NCBI GenBank assembly: GCA_046351095.1
Contig: JAXLZC010000001.1
Coordinates: 2,356,001-2,420,000 of the forward strand
Length of the DNA stretch: 64,000 nt
From: BQWY01 sp046351095
GTDB lineage: Bacteria > Nitrospirota > Nitrospiria > Nitrospirales > Nitrospiraceae
Reading direction: 5' to 3'
In this document: one piece after another, positions 43,245-52,024 of the stretch
Layout: every line of letters starts with the position of its first letter
How positions within the stretch are numbered: position 1 is the stretch's first letter
Program-made: the position numbers and the translations under genes
The notes under the pieces: model-generated
What the model saw: only the letters and a program-made list of their open reading frames with translations
What the model was told of the DNA's origin: nothing
The model's database searches: none

Positions 43245-43415
43245 TTACGCCGCTTTCCCCACAGGGTCGCGGTGAAGGGCTTGCAACCGGCGATTCTCCG
43301 CAATCAGCGGATCCACCATCTGGCCGCAATTGATGCAGCGCCAGACATTGGTCGCCGGCGTAAATTCAGTGCGATGTTCGTGGATCATGAGCCCGTGGCA
43401 TTTATGGCACGTCAT
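43245..43415 (-). CDS. Small zinc-finger protein (56 aa)
   Basis: A 56-residue protein with CHKC near the N-terminus and CINC further on (CxxC...CxxC), a minimal zinc ribbon. AAGGAG six nt before ATG 43415 fixes the start. The frame is open to 43466. It is convergent with xthA. Function unknown; similar short zinc ribbons are often nucleic-acid or protein partners. Confidence 0.68.
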   Translation of the reverse strand: MTCHKCHGLMIHEHRTEFTPATNVWRCINCGQMVDPLIAENRRLQALHRDPVGKAA

Positions 43416-43499
43416 GGTCTGTCTCCTTCTACCGTCCCACATTGAGGGGACCCTCGTTCGACACAACAGACCATAAGGGCTGGAGATTAACAGCCGATT

Positions 43500-43528
43500 A
43501 AGTTCCTGTTAGAACTTTCTAATTTTTT
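43500..43528. promoter_or_regulatory. AT-rich segment with short hairpin and T tract
   Basis: A 6-bp inverted repeat (AAGTTC/GAACTT) with a 6-nt loop is followed by a T-rich run. It lies upstream of the plus-strand glycosyltransferase gene and upstream of the minus-strand zinc-finger gene, so it is probably promoter sequence or a short attenuator-like element. Confidence 0.3.
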
Positions 43529-43629
43529 GGTCTTCCTGCGTGCTCGGCCGGTTCTGCTGAAAAAGAATCGAATAATCAGCATGTTATAGATCCAGATCGT
43601 GACGCCGTGATGAGGAGAAGGCGGGTGAT

Positions 43630-44313
43630 ATGAAAGTATCGGTCGTCATGCCTGCCTATAACGAGGTCGCCACAATCGAAGAAATTGTGGGCCGGGTGCG
43701 GCGTGTGCCGATCGAGAAGGAACTGATCATCGTCGACGACGGGTCGCGCGACGGCACCAGGGAGAAATTGGCGACGCTTGGGACGCTGCCGGACGTGCGC
43801 GTCATTCTGCAGCCTACGAACCTGGGGAAGGGCGCGGCGCTGCGTACGGGTTTCGCGGCCGCGCAGGGGGACATCATCATCATTCAGGATGCGGATCTGG
43901 AATACGATCCGGCGGAATATCCCGTTCTGCTGCAACCCATCCTCGACGGTCATGCCGATGTCGTGTTCGGGTCGCGGTTTCTCGGAGGGCCGCATCGAGT
44001 GTTGTTTTTTTGGCACTCGGTTGGAAATCGTGTCCTCACGCTGTTGTCGAACGCCTTGTCGAACCTCAACCTCACCGACATGGAGGTGTGTTACAAAGTG
44101 TTCAGGCGGGAGGTGCTTTGCGATATGCCGCTCAGTTCGAACCGATTCGGGTTCGAGCCGGAATTTACGATGAAGGTCGCCAAACGCGGCTATCGCATCT
44201 ACGAAGTGCCGGTGAGTTATCGTGGGCGAACCTACGAAGAAGGAAAAAAAATCGGCTGGAAAGACGGCGTGTCGGCCATCTATGCGATCATCCGCTTCCG
44301 ATTCTTCGATTAG
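43630..44313 (+). CDS. Family 2 glycosyltransferase (DPM1-like)
   Basis: A 227-residue GT-A fold glycosyltransferase. It has VVMPAYNEVATIEEIV (start of the fold), IVDDGSRDGT (nucleotide binding), GKGAALRTGF, IIQDADLEYDP (DxD-like metal site) and RFGFEPEFTMKVAKRGYRIYEVPVSY. This pattern is that of dolichol/polyprenol phosphate mannosyltransferase-like enzymes. It probably makes a polyprenyl-linked sugar donor for the GT39-type membrane enzyme encoded 91 bp downstream. Confidence 0.88.
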   Translation: MKVSVVMPAYNEVATIEEIVGRVRRVPIEKELIIVDDGSRDGTREKLATLGTLPDVRVILQPTNLGKGAALRTGFAAAQGDIIIIQDADLEYDPAEYPVLLQPILDGHADVVFGSRFLGGPHRVLFFWHSVGNRVLTLLSNALSNLNLTDMEVCYKVFRREVLCDMPLSSNRFGFEPEFTMKVAKRGYRIYEVPVSYRGRTYEEGKKIGWKDGVSAIYAIIRFRFFD

Positions 44314-44404
44314 CCGGTATTCGCTCCCGCTACACGTCGTATGCGACTGATGATGGCGAACCGACGCTCCTTCCTTCCGAGAGTCATCCTGTCTGGGGCC
44401 TGCT

Positions 44405-46138
44405 ATGGCGCGTGAGCGGTGGGCGCTGCTTGCCGCCGCCGTTCTGTTATCCGCCACAACGCTGCTGCTGGGATGGGACGGTCTTCGGACCGCTGCCGAT
44501 CCCGATTGGGAAGATACGGCTCCCTATCTTGAACTGGGCCTCTTCCTTCACGAACAGGGAGGGCCCATCGCCTTCCCGGCGCTCTGTCTCACCGGCGCCT
44601 ACCGCGCCAATAATCAACATCCGCTCTATCCGTTGCTGATCAGTCCGTTCGCCGCTCGCAACGTGGCCTACTTCGATTCCGCCAAGATGGTGTCGTTGGT
44701 CATGGGCTTAGTGGCGGTGCTGACTTGTCTGTACGTGGGCTATTCGATGTTCGGAGTGGCCGCCGGAATAGTGGCCGCGACGCTACTGGCGTTGTCTCGC
44801 TCGTTCATCCAAGTCTCGTCACATGTCGCCTGTGAATCGACGCTGATCGTGTGGTTCCTCTGGTGGTTCTACAGCGCCGTCCGCGCGTATGAACACGAAG
44901 GGCGAGCGGGCTGGGCGCTGGCCGCCGGGGCATTCGCGGGTGCGGCCTTTCTCACAAAAGGCACCGGGCTCTTGCTGCTGCCGGCGTACCTTGGAGCGCA
45001 CTTGTGGCAGAGCGGGTGGCGCGGCGTCGTGCATCGGAGGCCCGCGTTCTTCGTTGCCATGTTTGTGCTGATCGCGGCGCCGTTATTGGTGCGGAATTGG
45101 GTGCTGTACGGCAGCCCAACCTACGGCGGTATCAACGCCAGCGTATTCTGGTTGGATCGATGGGAAGACATCTTTGCTCCGTCGCGTGGCCTGATACGGA
45201 GCTGGCCGGAGGTGGTCTGGCACCTGCAGAATCCGCCGACGTGGCGCAGTTATCTCGCGACACATTCCGTCGCGGACATCGTGGGGCGCGTGGAGCGTGG
45301 GGTTGTCGGCGTGTTGGGGCTGTCCCAGCAGGCGACGGCGTCGAGCGTTCCGCTGGGCGATCAGATCTGGACATACGCCGTATTGGGCTTCGGCGGCCTC
45401 GGCCTGTGGCGGGATCGAAACCGGACGAGGCAGGTGCTGGTGGTGCTCCATGCAGCGGCCCTGCTGGGCCCCTTGCTCTGGTACTACCAGGTTGTGCCCG
45501 CCGTTCGGTTTTTAGTGCCCTTGTTGTCGCTCCTCTGCCTCTATGCCGCTTGCGGGATTCGCGAATGTATCCGGTGGGCGAGTCGACGCACCGTGCGCGA
45601 GTCGGATGGCCTGCGGATCGACCGTATGCTCAGGAACTGCCTGACGGGAGTACTTGCCGCGCTCGTCGCGAGCCTGCTTGTCAGGACGGCTACCTCGACG
45701 GCGCCGTCTCCGATGACCTTTACGCGCGATGTCGAGGCGGTGCGTGTCTGGATGCAGACGCAGGTACATCCGCACGATGCGGTGGTCACCTTCAATAAAA
45801 ATCCCTACTGGAACTATTCGTGGTACGTCGGCATGCAAGGCGAGATCGTGGGGTGGGGGAAGGGCCATGAACAAGCACCGGACGGCGGCGAGGACGTTCT
45901 GCGCCGACTTGTTGTGGCAGTGCCGAAAGCATCCCGTCGTTGGTTGCTTGTGCATGAGCGGGATCTGCCCAGCCTTCCAGTCTTACAGCGATTCCTTTCC
46001 GTTGACCCGCAGCGTGGGCTCATCGACATCGAACGCGCGCGACCGGCTGGCTGGGAGATTGCGTTCGCCGATCCCGAAGTGCCTGCGCGGTTCGTGATCT
46101 ATCGACTCCCCATACCTACGGCGTACGCGTCGCGTTAG
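44405..46138 (+). CDS. GT39/ArnT-like membrane glycosyltransferase
   Basis: A 577-residue polytopic protein with about ten helices. The first periplasmic loop has DPDWEDTAPYLELGLFLHEQGG, containing the acidic residues that ArnT/PMT-type enzymes use for catalysis; later segments include HEGRAGWALAAGAFAGAAFLTKGTGLLLLP. It likely transfers a sugar from a polyprenyl phosphate donor to a lipid or protein in the envelope. The upstream GT2 gene could make the donor. Acceptor unknown. Confidence 0.8.
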   Translation: MARERWALLAAAVLLSATTLLLGWDGLRTAADPDWEDTAPYLELGLFLHEQGGPIAFPALCLTGAYRANNQHPLYPLLISPFAARNVAYFDSAKMVSLVMGLVAVLTCLYVGYSMFGVAAGIVAATLLALSRSFIQVSSHVACESTLIVWFLWWFYSAVRAYEHEGRAGWALAAGAFAGAAFLTKGTGLLLLPAYLGAHLWQSGWRGVVHRRPAFFVAMFVLIAAPLLVRNWVLYGSPTYGGINASVFWLDRWEDIFAPSRGLIRSWPEVVWHLQNPPTWRSYLATHSVADIVGRVERGVVGVLGLSQQATASSVPLGDQIWTYAVLGFGGLGLWRDRNRTRQVLVVLHAAALLGPLLWYYQVVPAVRFLVPLLSLLCLYAACGIRECIRWASRRTVRESDGLRIDRMLRNCLTGVLAALVASLLVRTATSTAPSPMTFTRDVEAVRVWMQTQVHPHDAVVTFNKNPYWNYSWYVGMQGEIVGWGKGHEQAPDGGEDVLRRLVVAVPKASRRWLLVHERDLPSLPVLQRFLSVDPQRGLIDIERARPAGWEIAFADPEVPARFVIYRLPIPTAYASR

Positions 46139-46221
46139 CGAGGGATGGTGCTCCTCACGTCGCCATCGTGCGACATCTCGGTTGCGCGCGTCCGTGCGCC
46201 CTTCGTATGCTCGCCGCCGCG

Positions 46222-47478
46222 ATGACTGATTCGTCCGCCACGTCTGTCGACCTTGCGATTGTCGGTGCCGGTGCCGCCGGCCTGGCGACGGCCGTTTTTG
46301 CCGGAGAGTCGCAGCCGCGTCCCCAATCCATCGTCGTACTCGATGGCGCCACGACGCTCGGCGCAAAAATTTTGGTTTCCGGCGGCGGTCGCTGCAACGT
46401 CACGCACGATTGTGTGGAGCCCGCCGACTATGTGGGGAATCGGCACATCGTCAGAAATGTCCTCGCGGCGTTGTCCGTGGAGCAGGTCATCGCGTGGTTC
46501 GAGTCGCTCGGCGTGGCGCTGACGCGAGAGGAAACGGGCAAGCTGTTTCCCGTCAGTAATCGTGCGCGGACAGTGCTCGATGCGTTACTCGCACGATGTC
46601 GGACGCTTGGTGTGCGGACGCTGGCGAGCCACAGAGTCGCTGCGGTCGGACGCACGTCGGATGGGCGATATCTCATTCATCACACCAAGGGGCAGACCGT
46701 TGCTCGGCGGGTCGTCCTGGCGACAGGCGGACGGTCGCTTCCCCGCACGGGTAGCGACGGTGGCGGGTATGCGCTGGCGATAGCGCTCGGCCACACGGTG
46801 ACGCTCACCAGTCCCGGGCTTGTCCCGTTGGTGCTGTCTCCCATCTGGTTTCATGCCGCCCTTGCCGGGCTTTCGCATGAGGTCGAGCTGACCACCATGG
46901 TCGATGGGACCGTCGTCGACTGTCGCTCCGGTAGTCTCCTGTGGACTCACGTCGGTGTGAGCGGACCGGTGGTGATGGATGCAAGCCGATTTTGGACGCA
47001 GGCGCACACGCAGGGGCGGCACGCCGACATGTCGATGAATCTGCTGGGCGGCGAGACGGAAGAGCGGTGTCGGCAGTGGTTTCAGCAGCAGACCCACACC
47101 CATCCGCGCCGGACTTTGGTCCACGTGTTAGCGGAACGTATCCCGCAGCAACTGGCGGGACACCTCTGTGAGGTAATCGAACAACCACGAGATCGTCCGT
47201 GCGCACAAGTGCCGCGCGAAGGACGTGCGCGACTTTGTCGGACGCTCACGGCGTTGCCGCTGCCCATCGACCGCGATCGTGGCTGGAACCATGCGGAAGT
47301 GACCGCCGGAGGTGTACCGCTCGACGAAATCGATTTTCGCACGATGGAATCGAAACGGTCTCCTGGACTGTATCTCGTCGGCGAACTCTTAGATTGCGAT
47401 GGACGGATCGGCGGTTTCAACTTCCACTGGGCCTGGGCCACCGGGTATCTCGCGGGGCGCGCCGCGGCGGGACGATAG
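46222..47478 (+). CDS. HI0933/YhiN-family FAD-dependent oxidoreductase
   Basis: A 418-residue flavoprotein. FAD motif VGAGAAGLATAVFAGES at the start, VSGGGRCNVTHD (typical of HI0933-like proteins), VLATGGRSLPRTGSDGGGYALA, GVSGPVVMDAS and the C-terminal LLDCDGRIGGFNFHWAWATG. Function of the family is unresolved. ATG 46222 is chosen over 46207 and 46168, since those give basic, Cys-rich extensions. It is monocistronic by spacing. Confidence 0.87.
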   Translation: MTDSSATSVDLAIVGAGAAGLATAVFAGESQPRPQSIVVLDGATTLGAKILVSGGGRCNVTHDCVEPADYVGNRHIVRNVLAALSVEQVIAWFESLGVALTREETGKLFPVSNRARTVLDALLARCRTLGVRTLASHRVAAVGRTSDGRYLIHHTKGQTVARRVVLATGGRSLPRTGSDGGGYALAIALGHTVTLTSPGLVPLVLSPIWFHAALAGLSHEVELTTMVDGTVVDCRSGSLLWTHVGVSGPVVMDASRFWTQAHTQGRHADMSMNLLGGETEERCRQWFQQQTHTHPRRTLVHVLAERIPQQLAGHLCEVIEQPRDRPCAQVPREGRARLCRTLTALPLPIDRDRGWNHAEVTAGGVPLDEIDFRTMESKRSPGLYLVGELLDCDGRIGGFNFHWAWATGYLAGRAAAGR

Positions 47479-47612
47479 ACACATACTGTTGTGAACATTG
47501 CAGAACCGGTGCTTGTGCTTTACCGACCTTCCCGATCTGCTATCTTTGATCTTTAAGGTCGATCGAGATTGTCGGCGCGTACGCCGTCTGTTGTTCGGGA
47601 ACAAGTGATGGC

Positions 47613-48137
47613 ATGATCCCCACCTTCGTCTGTCCGAGTTGCCGCGCCGCCTCGCTGGTGTATACGTCCGCGAAGACCTTGTCGGAATCGATCTTGGGCC
47701 TGCTGCGCATTCGCCCGTTTCGTTGTCAGGAATGCGGGTATCGCTGTCTAAAATTTGCGCGGCGTCGCCGTCGGCAGGTTGAAGGGGCGGAACGCCGCAA
47801 GCACCTCCGTATTCCGGTGCGCCTCTACTTGTCGTTTTCCGGCGGACGGATTCGCGGCGAGGGGCACGTGGTCGACCTGTCGCTCGGCGGGTGCATGATC
47901 AAAAGCGACGCGCATGTCAAAGTCGACGATATTTTTTATCTCGAAATCGTCCTGCCGGATCAGAGTGCTCCGGTAGAGGTCGCGGCCATCGTGCGTTCGG
48001 TCGGCGTGCGGGGGATCGCGTTCCAATTTCTCCGCAAGTCGCTGGACAATAAACGCCTGCTCACGTTCATCCAATCTCAGACGGGCAAACCCGCTACAGC
48101 CCCCGAGCAGAAACCTCCCTGCGCAGACGCCGCATAG
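47613..48137 (+). CDS. Zinc-ribbon/PilZ fusion protein
   Basis: A 174-residue protein with an N-terminal zinc ribbon (CPSC and CQEC about 33 residues apart) and a C-terminal PilZ domain: RRKHLRIPVRLYL (RxxxR-type), VDLSLGGCMIKS (D-x-S-x-x-G) and VRGIAFQFL. The fusion is unlike the two single-domain PilZ proteins elsewhere in the window. The motif residues for c-di-GMP are intact. It may couple c-di-GMP to a nucleic-acid or protein target through the zinc ribbon. Confidence 0.85.
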   Translation: MIPTFVCPSCRAASLVYTSAKTLSESILGLLRIRPFRCQECGYRCLKFARRRRRQVEGAERRKHLRIPVRLYLSFSGGRIRGEGHVVDLSLGGCMIKSDAHVKVDDIFYLEIVLPDQSAPVEVAAIVRSVGVRGIAFQFLRKSLDNKRLLTFIQSQTGKPATAPEQKPPCADAA

Positions 48138-48196
48138 TAGTGTCAGGTGCGTAGACACCCTGTTGTCGACGTGTCGCGGCTACGCCAAGGCTAGGT

Positions 48197-48502
48197 TTAG
48201 CGGCCGGATTCCCAATCGGTGTCGAGCGGATATTCCGTGATCAGCCGGTCATGCTCGGCATGGTCGAACGGTTCGATGCGGACATCGGTCCGCGCGAGGG
48301 GTTCCGTGCAGTCGGGCGAGCAGAAAAAATCGACGTAACGTTGCGCATCCGCCTTTGTGGCGAAGCGACAAAGGCCATACTCCGGCATGTGCGAGGAGGG
48401 ATGCCAGCAGGCCATCTCCAAGGCCGTGCCTTGAAAGATACCGAGTGTCGTGTGGCGGAGTTGAAACCCGCCGGGTGGACGGTGTGTGCGGTCGTCGGCC
48501 AT
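48197..48502 (-). CDS. Hypothetical protein (101 aa)
   Basis: A 101-residue protein beginning at ATG 48502, divergent from murJ by about 80 bp. Composition and residue pattern are natural (HRPPGGFQLRHTTLGIFQGTALEMACWHP), unlike shadow frames, and it has a Cys-containing FCSPDC. The frame is open to 48619. I recognise no family. Confidence 0.55.
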   Translation of the reverse strand: MADDRTHRPPGGFQLRHTTLGIFQGTALEMACWHPSSHMPEYGLCRFATKADAQRYVDFFCSPDCTEPLARTDVRIEPFDHAEHDRLITEYPLDTDWESGR

Positions 48503-48581
48503 AAGACTCGCATTGTACGCGACGGCACACAATCCCGCCAAACCGTGGACGGCCTTCCGCACATTCGTTAGAATCGCCGCA

Positions 48582-50222
48582 ATGCCGCATCCTGCCCCGC
48601 CGCCGGCGTCAGGTTCCACGTCTTCGCCGTCTCAACGCGACAATCAGTCGGTGGTGAAAGCCGCCGGCCTCATCGGCCTCGCCACGTTCTGCAGTCGGGT
48701 GCTCGGCTTCGTCCGCGACATGGTGATGGCCGGACTCTTCGGCGCCACACCCGCCGCGGACGCATTTTATGTGGCCAACCGTATCCCGAATTTGCTGCGG
48801 GAGCTATTCGCCGAAGGCTCCATGTCGGCGGCGTTTATTCCCGTCTTCAGCGAATACCTGACCAAAAAAACCAAACGCGACGCGTGGGAACTGGCGAGCG
48901 CGGCGTTCACCACCCTACTGACGATCGTGACCGGCGTCACGTTGCTGGGTGTGCTGGCCGCGCCGTGGCTCGTTTGGTTGATGGCGCCGGGTTTCCACGA
49001 TCAGCCGGAAAAGTTGCAGCTTACGGTGGTGCTCACGCGGGTGATGTTTCCGTACCTGATCTTTATCAGTCTGGCGGCCCTGGCTATGGGTATTTTGAAT
49101 TCGTTGCGTGCCTTCGCCGCGCCCGCCTTCTCGCCGGTATTTTTTAACGTGTTCATCATCGGCTGCATGCTGTGGCTTGCGCCGGTGTTGCCGGACCCAA
49201 TCATCGGTGTGGCCATCGGTGTCGTGGCGGGAGGCGCCGCGCAGTTTGCGATGCAGCTACCAGGTTTGCGGAAACGCGAGTTGCTGTTCGGAATTCGCGC
49301 GGACCCCGGTCACCCTGGCGTACGGCGTATCGGCCGCTTGATGGTGCCGTCCTTGCTGGGCCTCTCGGTGACGCAGGTCAACATTACGATCAGCACGGTC
49401 CTCGCGTCGTTTTTTGCAGGCGGGCCGACGTATCTCTATTACGGCATGCGGTTGATTCAGTTTCCGCTCGGTATTTTCGGTGTCGCCCTTGCGACGGCGA
49501 TTTTGCCGACGCTCTCCGCCCAGGCGGCGCGCGGCGCGCTCGACGAATTGCGCGAGACGCTCGGGTTCGGCCTGCGTATGATTCTGTTCATCATTTTGCC
49601 GGCGATGCTCGGGTTGATTCTGCTGCGTGTGCCGATCGTGCACCTCTTTTTCGAGCACGGGACATTTACGCAAGCGGATACACTCGAGACGGCGCGCGCC
49701 GTGTTCTATTACGCGGTCGGGCTCTGGGCCTTTGCGGGTGTGCGGATCATCGTGTCGGCCTTTTATTCGATGCAGGACACGACGACACCCGCGTTGACTG
49801 CCGGTGCGGCCGTGGTGGCGAACGTGATCCTGTCGTTGATTTTGATGAACACATTGGGCGCCGCCGGTTTAGCGTTGGCCACGGCCTTGTCTGCGATATT
49901 GAACGGCGCGGTGTTGGTCACGGTATTGAATCGACGATTCGGCGGCGTGGCGTGGGGGACGATCCTCGCATCGTCCGTGCGGGTGGTGCTGGCCTGTACC
50001 CCGGTCGTCGCGGCCTGCTGGTGGGCTGCGGGACAGTCGCTCTGGACCGAACCAGCTCAGTGGATGGTCAAATCGGCCTTGCTGGCCGGCGCCATCGGTG
50101 CGAGTGTGGTGGGATATGTCGCGGTCCATGCCCTCCTAGGTTCTACAGAGTTGCGGGTAGTCTGGGACATTGTGGCCCGTAAAATTGGCCGCAAGTTCGG
50201 GAAGTCCGTAGGGGCGGCCTAA
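48582..50222 (+). CDS. murJ: Lipid II flippase MurJ
   Basis: A 546-residue MATE-like membrane protein with about 14 helices. Family stretches: VKAAGLIGLATFCSRVLGFVRDMVMAGLFGAT, ADAFYVANRIPNLLRELFAEGSMSAAFIPVFSEY, and FPLGIFGVALATAILPTLS. MurJ flips lipid II for peptidoglycan assembly. ATG 48582 is chosen over the open frame at 48486. It is followed 21 bp later by the Ogt gene and may be cotranscribed with it. Confidence 0.92.
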   Translation: MPHPAPPPASGSTSSPSQRDNQSVVKAAGLIGLATFCSRVLGFVRDMVMAGLFGATPAADAFYVANRIPNLLRELFAEGSMSAAFIPVFSEYLTKKTKRDAWELASAAFTTLLTIVTGVTLLGVLAAPWLVWLMAPGFHDQPEKLQLTVVLTRVMFPYLIFISLAALAMGILNSLRAFAAPAFSPVFFNVFIIGCMLWLAPVLPDPIIGVAIGVVAGGAAQFAMQLPGLRKRELLFGIRADPGHPGVRRIGRLMVPSLLGLSVTQVNITISTVLASFFAGGPTYLYYGMRLIQFPLGIFGVALATAILPTLSAQAARGALDELRETLGFGLRMILFIILPAMLGLILLRVPIVHLFFEHGTFTQADTLETARAVFYYAVGLWAFAGVRIIVSAFYSMQDTTTPALTAGAAVVANVILSLILMNTLGAAGLALATALSAILNGAVLVTVLNRRFGGVAWGTILASSVRVVLACTPVVAACWWAAGQSLWTEPAQWMVKSALLAGAIGASVVGYVAVHALLGSTELRVVWDIVARKIGRKFGKSVGAA

Positions 50223-50243
50223 GGAAGGACGACAGGTCGATCG

Positions 50244-50768
50244 ATGGCGACAGTCTGCTTCGACTCGCCGGTGGGATGGATCGGGCTCGAGGTGAGTCCT
50301 GTCGGCGTGCGCCGCGTGATGCTGGGTGTTGGCAAGCGGCCCGCGGTCGAACGAGCCTTGCGGGCGGAACCCCTGGTCTCCCATGCAGGGGATTCGCACG
50401 ACGAAGACGTATTGCTCGACACAGCGCGGGCGCAGCTTCACGACTATCTTGCGGGTACCCGCCAGACGTTCGATCTCCCGATCGACTGGACGATCGGCAC
50501 GGCGTTTCAGCGACGGGTGTGGAAGGCGACGCTGAAAATTCCCTACGGACGGCTGCGCAGTTACGGATGGGTGGCGACGCGTGTCGGCGGGAAACAGTAT
50601 TCCCGCGCGGTCGGTATGGCCTTAGGGGCGAACCCTGTCCCGCTCATCATTCCGTGCCACCGGGTCGTGGCGCAGGACGCCTCCCTCGGAGGGTTTTCCT
50701 GCGGACTGTCCATCAAGCGCCAGTTACTGCGGCTGGAAGGGACGTTGGCGGAGCTGACGCGACGATGA
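50244..50768 (+). CDS. ogt: Methylated-DNA-protein-cysteine methyltransferase
   Basis: A 174-residue O6-alkylguanine DNA alkyltransferase. The active-site IIPCHRVVAQD carries the acceptor Cys; helix-turn-helix residues lie in FQRRVWKATLKIPYGRLRSYGWVA and the arginine finger region follows. It directly reverses alkyl damage. The ATG is 21 bp after murJ. Its TGA overlaps the dtd ATG, so the two are translationally coupled. Confidence 0.92.
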   Translation: MATVCFDSPVGWIGLEVSPVGVRRVMLGVGKRPAVERALRAEPLVSHAGDSHDEDVLLDTARAQLHDYLAGTRQTFDLPIDWTIGTAFQRRVWKATLKIPYGRLRSYGWVATRVGGKQYSRAVGMALGANPVPLIIPCHRVVAQDASLGGFSCGLSIKRQLLRLEGTLAELTRR

Positions 50769-51253
50769 AAGCCGTGCTGCAGCGGGTGCAACGAGCAGGT
50801 GTGACCGTAGACGGACAGACGGTGGGCGCCATCGAGGCAGGGCTGGTGGTGCTGCTCGGTGTGGCGACGGGCGATACCGATGCGGATGTACGGTATCTCG
50901 TCGAGAAGGTAGCGACGCTTCGTATCTTCAGCGATCAGGCTGGAAAGATGAATCGGTCTGTGGTCGATGTGGCAGGGGCCGTGCTGCTCGTGTCGCAATT
51001 TACGTTACTGGCAAATACGGCGGACGGTCGGCGGCCCAGTTTCGAGCAGGCGGCTCCTCCGGACGTGGCGCGGACGTTGTACGAGGCCGTGGCGAGCGGA
51101 TTGCGGGACAGGGGAGTGTCGGTGGCACAGGGCGTCTTCGGCGCCCATATGCTGGTCGAATTGGTCAACGATGGGCCTGTGACGCTGCTGCTCGACAGTC
51201 GGCGACCCGCACGGGAGCTCGTGCCGTCGCCTGCGCAGCCCGGTCGCGCGTAA
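50765..51253 (+). CDS. dtd: D-aminoacyl-tRNA deacylase
   Basis: A 162-residue Dtd, which removes D-amino acids or glycine from mischarged tRNA. Motifs SQFTLLANTADGRRPSF (SQFTL) and NDGPVTLLLDS (Gly-cisPro) are the two active-site signatures. It starts at ATG 50765, overlapping the ogt stop (ATGA); the frame is open to 50276 but that is shadow of ogt. The C-terminal tail is slightly extended and Pro/Arg-rich. Confidence 0.93.
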   Translation: MKAVLQRVQRAGVTVDGQTVGAIEAGLVVLLGVATGDTDADVRYLVEKVATLRIFSDQAGKMNRSVVDVAGAVLLVSQFTLLANTADGRRPSFEQAAPPDVARTLYEAVASGLRDRGVSVAQGVFGAHMLVELVNDGPVTLLLDSRRPARELVPSPAQPGRA

Positions 51254-51391
51254 AAATGTTCACGTGGTCGACAAAATTCGCTCAAGTGTCGGCGTCGATT
51301 GCCGATACCGCATGTGAGAGCTCAGTCGGGGCGTCGGCGAGGCTGTGGGATATGTGACGCGAGTAACCGTGCAGGTTCGGGTGAGGATCCG

Positions 51392-51967
51392 ATGGGCACA
51401 TCGATTCCTGAGCAGCACCCTCTCCGCCAGTGGTTCGGCGCGCTGACCGAGCGGACCTTCGTCGAAAAGCTCGGCTGGTCGCACGTCGGGGTCACCGACT
51501 ACCTCTCCAATCTCCTCGTCGAATTTACCCACGTCGATACGCTCTACCAGATGTCCCACGCCACGCCGGAGGGCGAGGCCCGTGTCGATACGCTGGTCGG
51601 CCTGCTCTACGAATCCGAAGTCCTTCTCAATGCCCAGTCGTTCGAACGCGAGTGCGAAGTGCATCGCCACATCGGCGACTTCACGTTGTTTATGGCCGGA
51701 CTCTTCCCGGAGTACTTGCGGCGGCTGAAACGCTCGGGCATGATCCACCATCCGGATTTTCTGGTGGACTACGTGAAAACCGGGAAACGCTCGTATCGCA
51801 TCGTGGCCGAAGCCTTGGCTCCGCGAACGGACGAGGCGTCGCCGGTCTTTCAGACCTTGTCCGAAAATTTCGAACTCTGTGTAACGGGATTGGGGTTTGT
51901 GCGCCGTGACTTGGATCGCCTGCAACAGCCCGACGCGCGCCGCCTTCGCGAACAACTCTTCCACTGA
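51392..51967 (+). CDS. Hypothetical helical protein (191 aa)
   Basis: A 191-residue soluble protein, mostly helical, with no signal peptide. ATG 51392 follows GTGAGGATCCG. The central part HRHIGDFTLFMAGLFPEYLRRL and the C-terminal NFELCVTGLGFVRRDL look like conserved folded segments. I recognise no domain. An earlier in-frame start at 51299 gives a basic extension and is not preferred. Confidence 0.65.
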   Translation: MGTSIPEQHPLRQWFGALTERTFVEKLGWSHVGVTDYLSNLLVEFTHVDTLYQMSHATPEGEARVDTLVGLLYESEVLLNAQSFERECEVHRHIGDFTLFMAGLFPEYLRRLKRSGMIHHPDFLVDYVKTGKRSYRIVAEALAPRTDEASPVFQTLSENFELCVTGLGFVRRDLDRLQQPDARRLREQLFH

Positions 51968-52024
51968 CACGCGCTTTTTTCGCGCGTCTTCTCATCCTCC
52001 ATTTGCATCCTAGGTATCGACCCT

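Noticed and set aside
49172..50182. 336-codon frame within murJ
   Set aside because: Overlaps the verified murJ frame and is Arg/Asp/Gly-rich, a usual high-GC artefact.
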